DNA from: Streptomyces cinnamoneus
Lineage (GTDB): Bacteria > Actinomycetota > Actinomycetes > Streptomycetales > Streptomycetaceae
NCBI RefSeq assembly: GCF_014650495.1
Contig: NZ_BMVB01000006.1
Location: 124,001 to 188,000, forward strand
Reading direction: 5' to 3'
Length of the DNA stretch: 64,000 bases
Shown: positions 30,113 through 38,776 of the stretch, one piece after another
Layout of the letters: each line of letters begins with the position of its first letter
Position numbering within the stretch: position 1 is the first letter of the stretch
Notes under the pieces: generated by a model
The model's input: the letters and a program-made list of their open reading frames with translations, nothing else
Database searches by the model: none
What the model was told of the DNA's origin: nothing
Translations under genes and position numbers: made by a program

Positions 30113-31258
30113 TCAGGCGGCGGCGAAGCGGCCGGGGCGGAAGGGCGTGACGTCCAGCGGTGGTTCGCCGCCCGTCAGCAGCCGGGCGATGATCAGGCCC
30201 GTCGCCGGGGCGAGTCCGATGCCGGCGCCCTCGTGGCCGCAGGCGTGCAGCAGGCCGGGCACGCGGGGGTCGGCGCCGATGGCGGGCAGGTGGTCGGGCA
30301 TGTAGGGGCGGAATCCGGCGTACGTCCGCAGGGCGCGCACCCGGGCGAGCACCGGGAACAGTGCGGTGGCCTGGGCGGCGAGGCGGCGCAGCACCTCCAC
30401 GGAGAGGGTGCGGTCGAAGCCGACCCGTTCGCGGCTGGCGCCGATGAGGACCGGGCCCGCGGGGGTGCCCTCGACGACGGCCGAGGTCTGCAGGGCCGCG
30501 GAGGCGCTCGCCACGTCGGCGACGTAGTCGGCCGCGTAGACCTTGTGCCGTACGACGCGCGGCAGCGGTTCGGTGACGAGCACGAAGCCGCGGCGGGGCA
30601 GGACGGGCAGGTACGCCCCGGCGAGCCGGGCCAGTTCACCGCCCCAGGTGCCGGCCGCGTTCACCACGCAGGGGGCGTGCAGGGTCCCGGACGGCGTCCG
30701 TACGCCCCGTACTTCGCCGCCGGGGCCGGTGAGGACGGCGGTGACCTCCTCGCCGGTGCGCACCTCGGCCCGGGAGGCGCGCAGCAGGTGGGCGGCGGCG
30801 AGGGCGGGCTGGACCTGGGCGTCCTGGGGGTAGTGGACGCCGCCGGGGAGGCCGGGGGCGAGGTGGGGTTCGAGGTCGTGCAGCCGGTCGGCGGGTATCT
30901 CCCGGGCCGTGACGCCGGCCGTGGCCTGGGCGGCGGCGAAGTCCCGCAGCGCGTCCAGGCCCGGGCCGGTGGAGGCGACGACGAGGCCGCCTTTGGGCTC
31001 GTACTCGGTGTGCTGCGGGAGGTCTTCGGCCAGGGTGCGCCACAACCCGGTGGAGAGCAGGGCGAGGTCGAGCTCGGGGCCGGGTTCCTTGTCCGAGACC
31101 AGCAGGTTGCCCTCGCCGGCCCCCGTGGTCCCGCCCGCGACGGGGCCACGGTCGACGACGGTGACAGTGAGGCCGGAGCGGGCGGCGTAATAGGCGCAGG
31201 CGGCGCCGACCACCCCCGCTCCGACGACGATGACGTCGGGGGATTTGCTCGTAGGCAC
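30113..31258 (-). CDS. D-hydroxyproline dehydrogenase beta-type subunit (DAO family FAD enzyme)
   Basis: 381 residues. FAD-binding VIVVGAGVVGAACAYYAARSG at the N-terminus, TTGAGEGNLLVSDKE and a C-terminal HACGHEGAGIGLAPATG loop define the D-amino-acid oxidase/glycine oxidase family (HcnC/LhpB-type). It is the likely catalytic flavoprotein that oxidises the D-imino acid. First gene of the seven-gene operon. Start GTG 31258 has no Shine-Dalgarno sequence, and operator B ends only five bases upstream, so the transcript may be leaderless. Alternatives are an HCN synthase subunit or a general D-amino acid dehydrogenase. Confidence 0.88.
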   Translation of the reverse strand: MPTSKSPDVIVVGAGVVGAACAYYAARSGLTVTVVDRGPVAGGTTGAGEGNLLVSDKEPGPELDLALLSTGLWRTLAEDLPQHTEYEPKGGLVVASTGPGLDALRDFAAAQATAGVTAREIPADRLHDLEPHLAPGLPGGVHYPQDAQVQPALAAAHLLRASRAEVRTGEEVTAVLTGPGGEVRGVRTPSGTLHAPCVVNAAGTWGGELARLAGAYLPVLPRRGFVLVTEPLPRVVRHKVYAADYVADVASASAALQTSAVVEGTPAGPVLIGASRERVGFDRTLSVEVLRRLAAQATALFPVLARVRALRTYAGFRPYMPDHLPAIGADPRVPGLLHACGHEGAGIGLAPATGLIIARLLTGGEPPLDVTPFRPGRFAAA

Positions 31259-31262
31259 CCCA

Positions 31263-31279
31263 GTAATATTTCACATTGC
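31263..31279. promoter_or_regulatory. GntR-type operator, site B, overlapping catabolic operon promoter
   Basis: GTAATATTTCACATTGC on the + strand. On the transcribed (-) strand TTGGCA and AATATT, 17 bp apart, form a plausible promoter whose -10 lies inside the operator. Start codon GTG follows at once (31258). Binding here would block the whole hydroxyproline operon. Confidence 0.65.
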
Positions 31280-31303
31280 ACTACGGGTGCCAAGAGCTTC
31301 CGA

Positions 31304-32683
31304 TCAGTCTTCCCGTCCCTCCAGCAGCTCGCCCATCCACGCCTCGACGGCCTCCGGCGTGCGCGGCAGCGCTCCGGACATCAGCCGGGCGCCGTCAGCC
31401 GTGATGACCAGGTCGTCCTCGATGCGCACGCCGATGCCGCGCAGTTCGGGCGGCAGCGTCTCGTCGTCGGGCTGGAGGTAGAGCCCGGGTTCGACCGTGA
31501 GGACGTGACCCTCCTCCAGGACGCCGTCGAGATAGGTCTCCGCCCGCGCCTGGGCGCAGTCGTGGACGTCGAGACCGAGCATGTGGCCGCTGCTGCAGAG
31601 GGTGTAGCGGCGGTGGAAGTCGCCCTCCGGGCTCTTGAGCACGCCCCACTCGGCCAGCCCCTCCGCGATCACACGCATGCCGGCGCGGTGGAAGTCGCGG
31701 AAGCTCGCGCCGGGGCGGAGCGCGGCGATGCCCGCCTCCTGCGCGGCGAGGACGAGGTCGTAGACCTGCCGCTGGACGGAGGAGAAGCGGCCGGACAGGG
31801 GCAGGGTGCGGGTGATGTCGGCGGTGTAGAGGGTGTCGGTCTCCACGCCGGCGTCCAGGAGCAGCAGGTCGCGGGCGTCGAGGGCGCCGTCGTTGCGTAT
31901 CCAGTGCAGGGTGCAGGCGTGCGCGCCGGAGGCGGCGATGGTGTCGTAGCCGGTGCCGTTGCCCTCGGCGCGGGCCCGCAGGCCGAAGACGCCCTCGATC
32001 CACCGCTCGCCCCGCGGGTGCGCCAGGGCGCGCGGGAGCGCCCGTACGACGTCCTCGAAGCCGGCGGCGGTGTGGTCCACGGCCGCCTGCAGCTGCCCGA
32101 CCTCCCAGGCGTCCTTGACCAGCCGCAGTTCACTCAGCGCCGAGGCGAGGCCGGCGTCGCGGGACGCGTCGCGGCCCGGGGGGAGCTGACCGTACGCCTC
32201 CAGGTGCGCGCAGCGGATGCCGGTCATCCGCTCGGCCTCGTCGAGGTCGGGGCGGCGGCCGACCCAGAACTCGCCGTAGCGGCGGTCGCGGTAGAACTCC
32301 GGGCCGCTGCGCGGCGAGCGGGGGCGGACGTAGAGGACCGCCTCGTGCCGGTGCGGGCCGTCCGGCTCCAGGACCAGCACGTGGCCCGCCTGGTCCTCGC
32401 CGGTCAGCCCGGTCAGCCAGGCGTAGGCGCTGTGCGGGCGGAAGCGGTGGTCGCAGTCGTTGGAGCGGACCCTCAGCTCCCCCGCGGGGACGATCAGCCG
32501 CTCGCCGGGGAAGCGCGCCGAGAGCCTGGCGCGGCGGTGCCCGGTGAGGTCCGCGGCGGGCAGCCGGATGCCGGCGGGCAGCGGCGTGGCCGCCCAGTCC
32601 CCGGCCATGAAGGTCTCGAACTCCGGGGAGACGGGCAGATCGTGACTGACCGTCCGGGGCGCAGCGGCCGTCGGTTCGTTCAT
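31304..32683 (-). CDS. M24 Xaa-Pro aminopeptidase (pita-bread metallopeptidase)
   Basis: 459 residues. The five metal ligands of the M24B fold can be traced: Asp in LLLLDAGVE, Asp in YTADITRTL, His in GHMLGLDVHD, Glu in LTVEPGLYL and Glu in GVRIEDDLV. An N-terminal creatinase-like domain (AMP_N) covers ~25-200. It removes N-terminal residues from X-Pro or X-Hyp peptides in the cytoplasm, the peptides that collagen digestion produces. No signal peptide. GAGGAGG precedes ATG 32683. Divergent from the importer across shared operator C and upstream of the catabolic operon. Confidence 0.9.
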   Translation of the reverse strand: MNEPTAAAPRTVSHDLPVSPEFETFMAGDWAATPLPAGIRLPAADLTGHRRARLSARFPGERLIVPAGELRVRSNDCDHRFRPHSAYAWLTGLTGEDQAGHVLVLEPDGPHRHEAVLYVRPRSPRSGPEFYRDRRYGEFWVGRRPDLDEAERMTGIRCAHLEAYGQLPPGRDASRDAGLASALSELRLVKDAWEVGQLQAAVDHTAAGFEDVVRALPRALAHPRGERWIEGVFGLRARAEGNGTGYDTIAASGAHACTLHWIRNDGALDARDLLLLDAGVETDTLYTADITRTLPLSGRFSSVQRQVYDLVLAAQEAGIAALRPGASFRDFHRAGMRVIAEGLAEWGVLKSPEGDFHRRYTLCSSGHMLGLDVHDCAQARAETYLDGVLEEGHVLTVEPGLYLQPDDETLPPELRGIGVRIEDDLVITADGARLMSGALPRTPEAVEAWMGELLEGRED

Positions 32684-32728
32684 GGGGATCCTCCTCGGAC
32701 ACAGGTGGGTAACGGAGCGACTGATGCC

Positions 32729-32769
32729 TTGTCAGTGCAATTTCACATTACTATGTTACGGGTCACATT
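32729..32769. promoter_or_regulatory. Promoter with nested GntR-type operator, site C
   Basis: TTGTCA (32729-32734) and TATGTT (32752-32757) are spaced exactly 17 bp, and the spacer itself (32735-32751, GTGCAATTTCACATTAC) is operator C. A second half-site TCACATT follows at 32763-32769, 20 bp (two helical turns) after the first. It faces the importer genes (+) and also lies in front of the Xaa-Pro peptidase (-). Confidence 0.7.
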
Positions 32770-32813
32770 TCAGCCAGCGTTCGGCTGTTCGACTGTTCAC
32801 GGAGTGACCACTG

Positions 32814-34568
32814 ATGAACAAGCGCACCTGTACCGCTCTCGCCGCCCTGCTGGCGGCTCCTCTCGCACTCGGTGCGGCCGGCTGTTCCGGCGGTGAACGG
32901 CAGTCGGACGACGGCAAGGACGGCGGGCGGAAGAACCCCGCCGCCGCCAACGCGGGCGCCGTGCTCGGCGGCACCCCGCAGAAGGGCGGCACGCTCACCG
33001 TCCTGTCCAACCAGGACTTCACCCACCTCGACCCCGCCCGCAACTGGGTCATGAGCGACATGGACTTCGGCACCCGGCTGCTCTACCGCACGCTGGTGAC
33101 CTACCGGGCCGCCCCCGGGGCCCAGGGCGGCGAGATCGTCCCCGACCTCGCCACCGACCTCGGCACCCCGTCCGACGGCGCCCGGACCTGGACGTTCCAC
33201 CTCAAGCAGGGGGTGAAGTACGAGGACGGCACCCCGGTCACGGCACAGGACGTCAAGTACAACGTGGAACGGTCCTTCTCCCCCGACCTGCCCGGCGGCG
33301 CCGACTACGCGGCCCGTTACCTCGCCGGCGCCGAGGGCTACCGCGGCCCCGCCGAGGGCAAGCACCTCGACTCGGTCAAAACACCGGACGAGCACACGAT
33401 CGTCTTCGAACTGAACAAACCCTTCGCGGAGTTCCCCAACGCCACCGTGATGCCCACCTTCGCTCCCGTGCCGCAGTCCCGGGACAAGGGCCCGCAGTAC
33501 GACAACCGGCCCTTCTCCTCCGGCCCCTACAAGGTCGACTCCTACGACCGGAACAAGAAGCTCGTCCTCGTGCGCAACGACCACTGGGACCCGAGGACGG
33601 ACGAGGTCCGCAAGGCGTACCCCGACAAGCTGGTCGTCGTGATGGGCCTGAAGGCCAACCAGATCGACGACCGCCTGATAGCGAGCCAGGGCGCGGACGC
33701 GTCGGCCGTCTCCTGGGGCGCCCTGCGACCGGAGAGCGCGGCCAAGGTGCTGCCCGACGCCCAGGTCAGACAGCGGCTGCTCGCCGAGTCCCAGAACTGC
33801 ACGGACATGGTCCAGATGCACACCGGCCGGGCCCCCTTCGACGACGTCAGGGTGCGCCGGGCCGTGCAGTACGCCCTCGACCGGGAGGCCGTCATGACGG
33901 CCTCCGGCGGGCCCGCCTTCAACGACCCGTCGACCGCCTACATGCCCGCCGCGCTCTTCGGCGGCAAGCAGCCCGACACCCTGAAGATCCCCGCCACCGG
34001 CGACGCCGGGAAGGCGAAGGAGCTGCTGAAGGAGGCCGGCAAGCCGGACGGCTTCTCCACCAAGATGACGGTCTCCTCCGGGGACAAGGGCCGGGCGGAG
34101 GCGATCCAGCAGTCCCTCGGCAAGGCCGGCATCAAGGTCACCATCGAGACCATCGACCCGTCCGCGTTCTACGCCACCATCGGCGACACCAAGAACCGCA
34201 CCGACATGGTCTACACCGGCTGGTGCCCCGACTACCCCTCCGGCTCCACCTTCCTGCCCTTCGTCTTCGACGGCCGCTTCGTCAAGGAGAAGGGCAACTC
34301 CGGCAACCACTCGCTCTTCCGCGACGACGCGACGATGAAGCGGATGGACGGCATCGCCGCCATGACCGACCCGAAGCAGGCCACCCGGGCGTGGCAGCAG
34401 CTGGACGGCGAGATCCTCGCCAAGGCCCCGGCCGTCCCCGTGCTGGTCCGGCGCTGGCCCCTGGTGCTGGGCACCAACATCGCCGGGGCCTACGGGCAGA
34501 CCTCCTTCGGCGGACAGCTCGACTACGCCACGGCCGGCCTCAAGGACCCGTCCAGGAGCCAGGGCTGA
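32814..34568 (+). CDS. Peptide ABC transporter solute-binding lipoprotein (family 5)
   Basis: 584 residues. Lipoprotein signal with lipobox GAAGC (Cys24), a Ser/Gly/Asp linker, then the SBP_bac_5 fold (LTVLSNQDFTHLDPARNW, DGARTWTFHLKQGVKYEDG, VRRAVQYALDREAVM). Delivers oligopeptides to the permeases encoded downstream. In this context collagen-derived X-Gly-Pro/Hyp peptides are the likely cargo (inference). GGAG ten bases before the ATG; leader of about 50 nt from promoter C. First of five co-directional genes with gaps or overlaps under 15 bp. Confidence 0.92.
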   Translation: MNKRTCTALAALLAAPLALGAAGCSGGERQSDDGKDGGRKNPAAANAGAVLGGTPQKGGTLTVLSNQDFTHLDPARNWVMSDMDFGTRLLYRTLVTYRAAPGAQGGEIVPDLATDLGTPSDGARTWTFHLKQGVKYEDGTPVTAQDVKYNVERSFSPDLPGGADYAARYLAGAEGYRGPAEGKHLDSVKTPDEHTIVFELNKPFAEFPNATVMPTFAPVPQSRDKGPQYDNRPFSSGPYKVDSYDRNKKLVLVRNDHWDPRTDEVRKAYPDKLVVVMGLKANQIDDRLIASQGADASAVSWGALRPESAAKVLPDAQVRQRLLAESQNCTDMVQMHTGRAPFDDVRVRRAVQYALDREAVMTASGGPAFNDPSTAYMPAALFGGKQPDTLKIPATGDAGKAKELLKEAGKPDGFSTKMTVSSGDKGRAEAIQQSLGKAGIKVTIETIDPSAFYATIGDTKNRTDMVYTGWCPDYPSGSTFLPFVFDGRFVKEKGNSGNHSLFRDDATMKRMDGIAAMTDPKQATRAWQQLDGEILAKAPAVPVLVRRWPLVLGTNIAGAYGQTSFGGQLDYATAGLKDPSRSQG

Positions 34569-34582
34569 GGGGCGGGCGCACC

Positions 34583-35518
34583 ATGACCACCACCGCCCCC
34601 TCCCCGTCCGCGCTCCCCACGGGCAACGGCCCCTGGCGGCTCGCCCGGCGAGAGCTGCGCCGCCGCCCCTCCGTGACGGTCTCCCTCGCCGTCGTCGCCC
34701 TCTTCCTGCTCATGGCGGCCGGCGCGCCCCTGCTCAGCGCGCTCGCCGGATGGTCCCCCGAGGAGTTCGACAAGAACGCCGTCGACCCCTATCTCGGCGG
34801 CCGGCCGATCGGCCCGCTCGGCGGCGTCTCCGCCGACCACTGGCTCGGCGTGGAGCCCGTCACCGGCCGCGACCTGTTCGCCCGCGTCGTGCACGGCGCC
34901 CAGGTCTCGCTGCTCATCGCGCTGACCGCCACCGCCATCGTCGTCGTCACCGGCACCGCGGCCGGCATCGCGGCCGGCTACTTCGGCGGCCGCACCGACG
35001 CCGTCCTCTCCCGCCTGATGGACCTCACCATGTCCTTCCCGTCCCTCATCTTCATGATCGCGATGATGTCGGTGGCGAAGGACGTCAACCGCGTCCTGCT
35101 GATGACGGCGGTGATCGGGCTGTTCGGCTGGCCCGGCGTCGCCCGGGTCGTCCGCGGTCAGGCCCTCTCCCTCAAGCACCGCGAGTACGTGGACGCCGCC
35201 CGCGTCGGCGGCTCCGGCCCCTGGCGGATCCTCACCCGCGACATCCTCCCGGGCGTCTCGGGCCCGGTCATCGCCTACACCACCCTCATCGTCCCCGGCA
35301 TGATCGCCACCGAGGCGGCCCTGAGCTACCTGGGCGTCGGCGTCCGGCCGCCCACCCCCTCCTGGGGCCAGATGATCGCCGAGAGCGTCGCCTTCTACGA
35401 CACCGACCCCATGTACTTCGTCGTCCCGAGCACCTGCCTGTTCCTGACGGTGCTCGCCTTCACCCTGCTCGGCGACGCGCTGCGTGACGTGCTCGACCCG
35501 AGGAGCAGCCGCACATGA
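34583..35518 (+). CDS. Peptide ABC transporter permease (DppC type)
   Basis: 311 residues, about six transmembrane helices. The first is near residue 35 and is followed by a periplasmic-type loop with HWLGVEPVTGRDLFARVV, typical of DppC/OppC. The ATPase-coupling EAA-like loop reads EYVDAARVGGSGPWRILTRDILP. Fourteen bp separate it from the binding-protein stop, and its own stop overlaps the next permease start (ATGA). Confidence 0.92.
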   Translation: MTTTAPSPSALPTGNGPWRLARRELRRRPSVTVSLAVVALFLLMAAGAPLLSALAGWSPEEFDKNAVDPYLGGRPIGPLGGVSADHWLGVEPVTGRDLFARVVHGAQVSLLIALTATAIVVVTGTAAGIAAGYFGGRTDAVLSRLMDLTMSFPSLIFMIAMMSVAKDVNRVLLMTAVIGLFGWPGVARVVRGQALSLKHREYVDAARVGGSGPWRILTRDILPGVSGPVIAYTTLIVPGMIATEAALSYLGVGVRPPTPSWGQMIAESVAFYDTDPMYFVVPSTCLFLTVLAFTLLGDALRDVLDPRSSRT

Positions 35519-36500
35519 TCCTCTACACCGCCCGCCGGCTCCTCGGCGTCGCCGGGGTGCTCCTCGCCATCGCCGCCGTCACCTTCACCGTCTTCTACGT
35601 GCTGCCCTCCGACCCCGCGGCCGTGGCCTGCGGCAAGTCGTGCAGCACCGACCGCCTGGAGGCGATCCGCGCCCACATGGGGCTCGACCGGCCGCTGTGG
35701 CGGCAGTTCGCGGACTTCGTCACCGGCATCTTCACCGGCCGGACCATGGGCAGCGGCCGGTACGCCCTGCACTGCTCGTTCCCCTGCCTCGGCTACTCCT
35801 ACGAGAACTCCGCATCCGTGTGGGCCCTGCTGATGGACCGCCTGCCCGTCTCGGCCTCGCTGGCCCTGGGCGCGGCCGTGCTGTGGCTGCTGCTGGGCCT
35901 GAGCGCGGGTGTCACCGCGGCCCTGCGCAAGGACACCCTCACCGACCGCGCCCTGATGGTCGGCGCCGTCGCCGCCGCGTCGCTGCCGGTCTACTTCACC
36001 TCGATGATGCTGATCTACGGGCTGATCCGGGTGGCCGGGCTGCTGCCCTACCCGCAGTACGTGCCGCTCGGCGACGACCCCCTGCACTGGGCGTCGAACC
36101 TGCTGCTGCCGTGGCTGGCCCTGGCCCTGCTGTACGCCGCCATGTACGCGCGGCAGAGCCGCAGTTCGATGATCGAGGCGATGGCGGAGCCGTACATCCG
36201 CACGGCCCGCGCCAAGGGCCTGCCGCGGCGGACCGTCGTCGTCAAGCACGGGCTGCGGGCCGGCATGACCCCGATCCTCACCCTCTTCGGCATGGACCTG
36301 GGCGGGCTGCTGGCGGGCGCGGTGATCACCGAGTCGATCTTCGGGCTCCCGGGCATCGGCCGGCTGTTCTACGGGGCCCTGTCCACCGGCGACCAGCCGG
36401 TGATCCTCGGCGTCACCCTGATGGCCGCCGCCTTCATCGTCGTCGCCAACCTGGCCGTCGACCTGCTCTACGCCGTCGTCGACCCGCGAGTGAGGTACTG

Positions 36501-36501
<1 letters not shown>
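35515..36501 (+). CDS. Peptide ABC transporter permease (DppB type)
   Basis: 328 residues, about six transmembrane helices, beginning [17 protein letters not shown] as DppB/OppB proteins do. EAA-like loop: [24 protein letters not shown]. The external loop carries two Cys pairs (CGKSC near residue 39 and CSFPC near 90), more than usual for the family and potentially disulfide-linked. Translationally coupled at both ends (ATGA upstream, TGATG downstream). Confidence 0.92.
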
Positions 36502-37531
<1,030 letters not shown>

Positions 37532-37535
<4 letters not shown>

Positions 37536-38560
37536 CCACGAGCACCACCGCCGGGCCGCGGGCCGCCGAGCCGCTGCTCTCGTTGCGGGACGTGACCAAG
37601 ACCTTCCCGGGCGGGCGGCGGCGCACGGGCGCCGGGGCACCGGTCCGTGCCGTCGACGGCGTCAGCCTGGACGTGGCGGCGGGCGAGACCCTGGGGCTGG
37701 TCGGGGAGTCCGGCTGCGGGAAGTCCACGACGGGCCGCATGATCGTGCGGCTCCTGGAGCCGACCACCGGATCGATCACCTACGACGGCCGCGACATCGG
37801 CCACCTCGGCCGGCGCGAGCTCAAGCCGCTGCGCCGGGAGCTGCAGATGGTCTTCCAGGACCCGCACTCCTCGCTCAACCCGCGCCAGACCGTGGCCCGC
37901 ATCATCGCCGACCCGCTGCTGGTGCAGGGAAGCCCGGCGGCCGAGGCGCGCCGCCGGGCCGCGGAGCTGATGGAACTCGTCGGGCTGATCCCCGAGCACC
38001 TCGACCGTTTTCCGCACGAGTTCTCCGGCGGGCAGGCCCAGCGCATCGGCATCGCCCGGTCGCTCGCCACCAGGCCGCGCCTGATCGTCGCCGACGAACC
38101 GGTCTCGGCCCTCGACGTCTCCGTCCAGGCCCAGATCGTCAACCTCATGGAACGGCTGCAGCGCGAACTGGGCCTCGCCTACCTCTTCATCGCCCACGAC
38201 CTGTCGGTGGTCAAGCGCGTCTGCGACCGGGTGGCGGTGATGTACCTGGGGCGCATCGTCGAAGTCGGCGCCAAGGAACGGGTGTACGCGGCGCCCGCCC
38301 ACCCCTACACCCGGGCGCTGCTCTCCGCCGTGCCACTGCCGGACCCGGCGGCGGAGCGGGCCCGTGAGCGCATCGTGCTGCCCGGGGACCCGCCCAGCCC
38401 CGCGACACCGCCACCGGGCTGCACGTTCCATCCGCGCTGTCCGAAGGCGCAGGAGATCTGCCGGAGCGAGGCGCCGCTGTTGCGGGTCGCGACGGCGGGC
38501 GAGGCGCGGGAGGTGGCCTGTCACTTCCCGGAGACCGACCCGCCACCCAACGGAACCTGA
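37532..38560 (+). CDS. Peptide ABC transporter ATPase (DppF type)
   Basis: 342 residues. Walker [10 protein letters not shown]-loop [13 protein letters not shown], signature FSGGQAQRI, Walker [15 protein letters not shown]-loop IAHDL, and the C-terminal [14 protein letters not shown] motif of the OppF/DppF branch. Overlaps the previous stop (ATGA). Last gene of the importer operon; a small CCCCTAAGGGG hairpin follows just before the collagenase promoter. Confidence 0.93.
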
Positions 38561-38603
38561 TCGTTCACTTGAGTTTTCCCGGCAACCCGATTCCCCTAAG
38601 GGG

Positions 38604-38644
38604 TTGTCAGTAACATTTCACATTACTACGTTACGCATCACATG
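38604..38644 (+). promoter_or_regulatory. Collagenase promoter with nested GntR-type operator, site D
   Basis: TTGTCA (38604-38609) and TACGTT (38627-38632) spaced 17 bp. The spacer GTAACATTTCACATTAC (38610-38626) is operator D. A second half-site TCACATG follows at 38638-38644, again 20 bp after the first. The layout is base-for-base parallel to site C. Transcription should start near 38639, leaving a ~138-nt leader. Confidence 0.7.
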
Positions 38645-38776
38645 GCGCTGCTGCGGACCCCCACGTCCCGCCCGTCACACGGCCGTTGTCGCCCGGCGCA
38701 GCGCCGCACCACGTGCCCGGAACGCTCCTTCTCCGCGTACGCACCCCCCATCCCTCCTCCCACACTGGAGTCATCG

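Noticed and set aside
28286..31258. Hydrogen cyanide synthase HcnABC
   Set aside because: The three subunits are of that architecture, but they are co-transcribed with an epimerase, DapA-fold deaminase and semialdehyde dehydrogenase, which fits D-hydroxyproline dehydrogenase better.
30104..32896. A 930-codon + strand frame opposite the hydroxyproline dehydrogenase and peptidase genes
   Set aside because: Antisense shadow; the minus-strand products have complete catalytic motifs.
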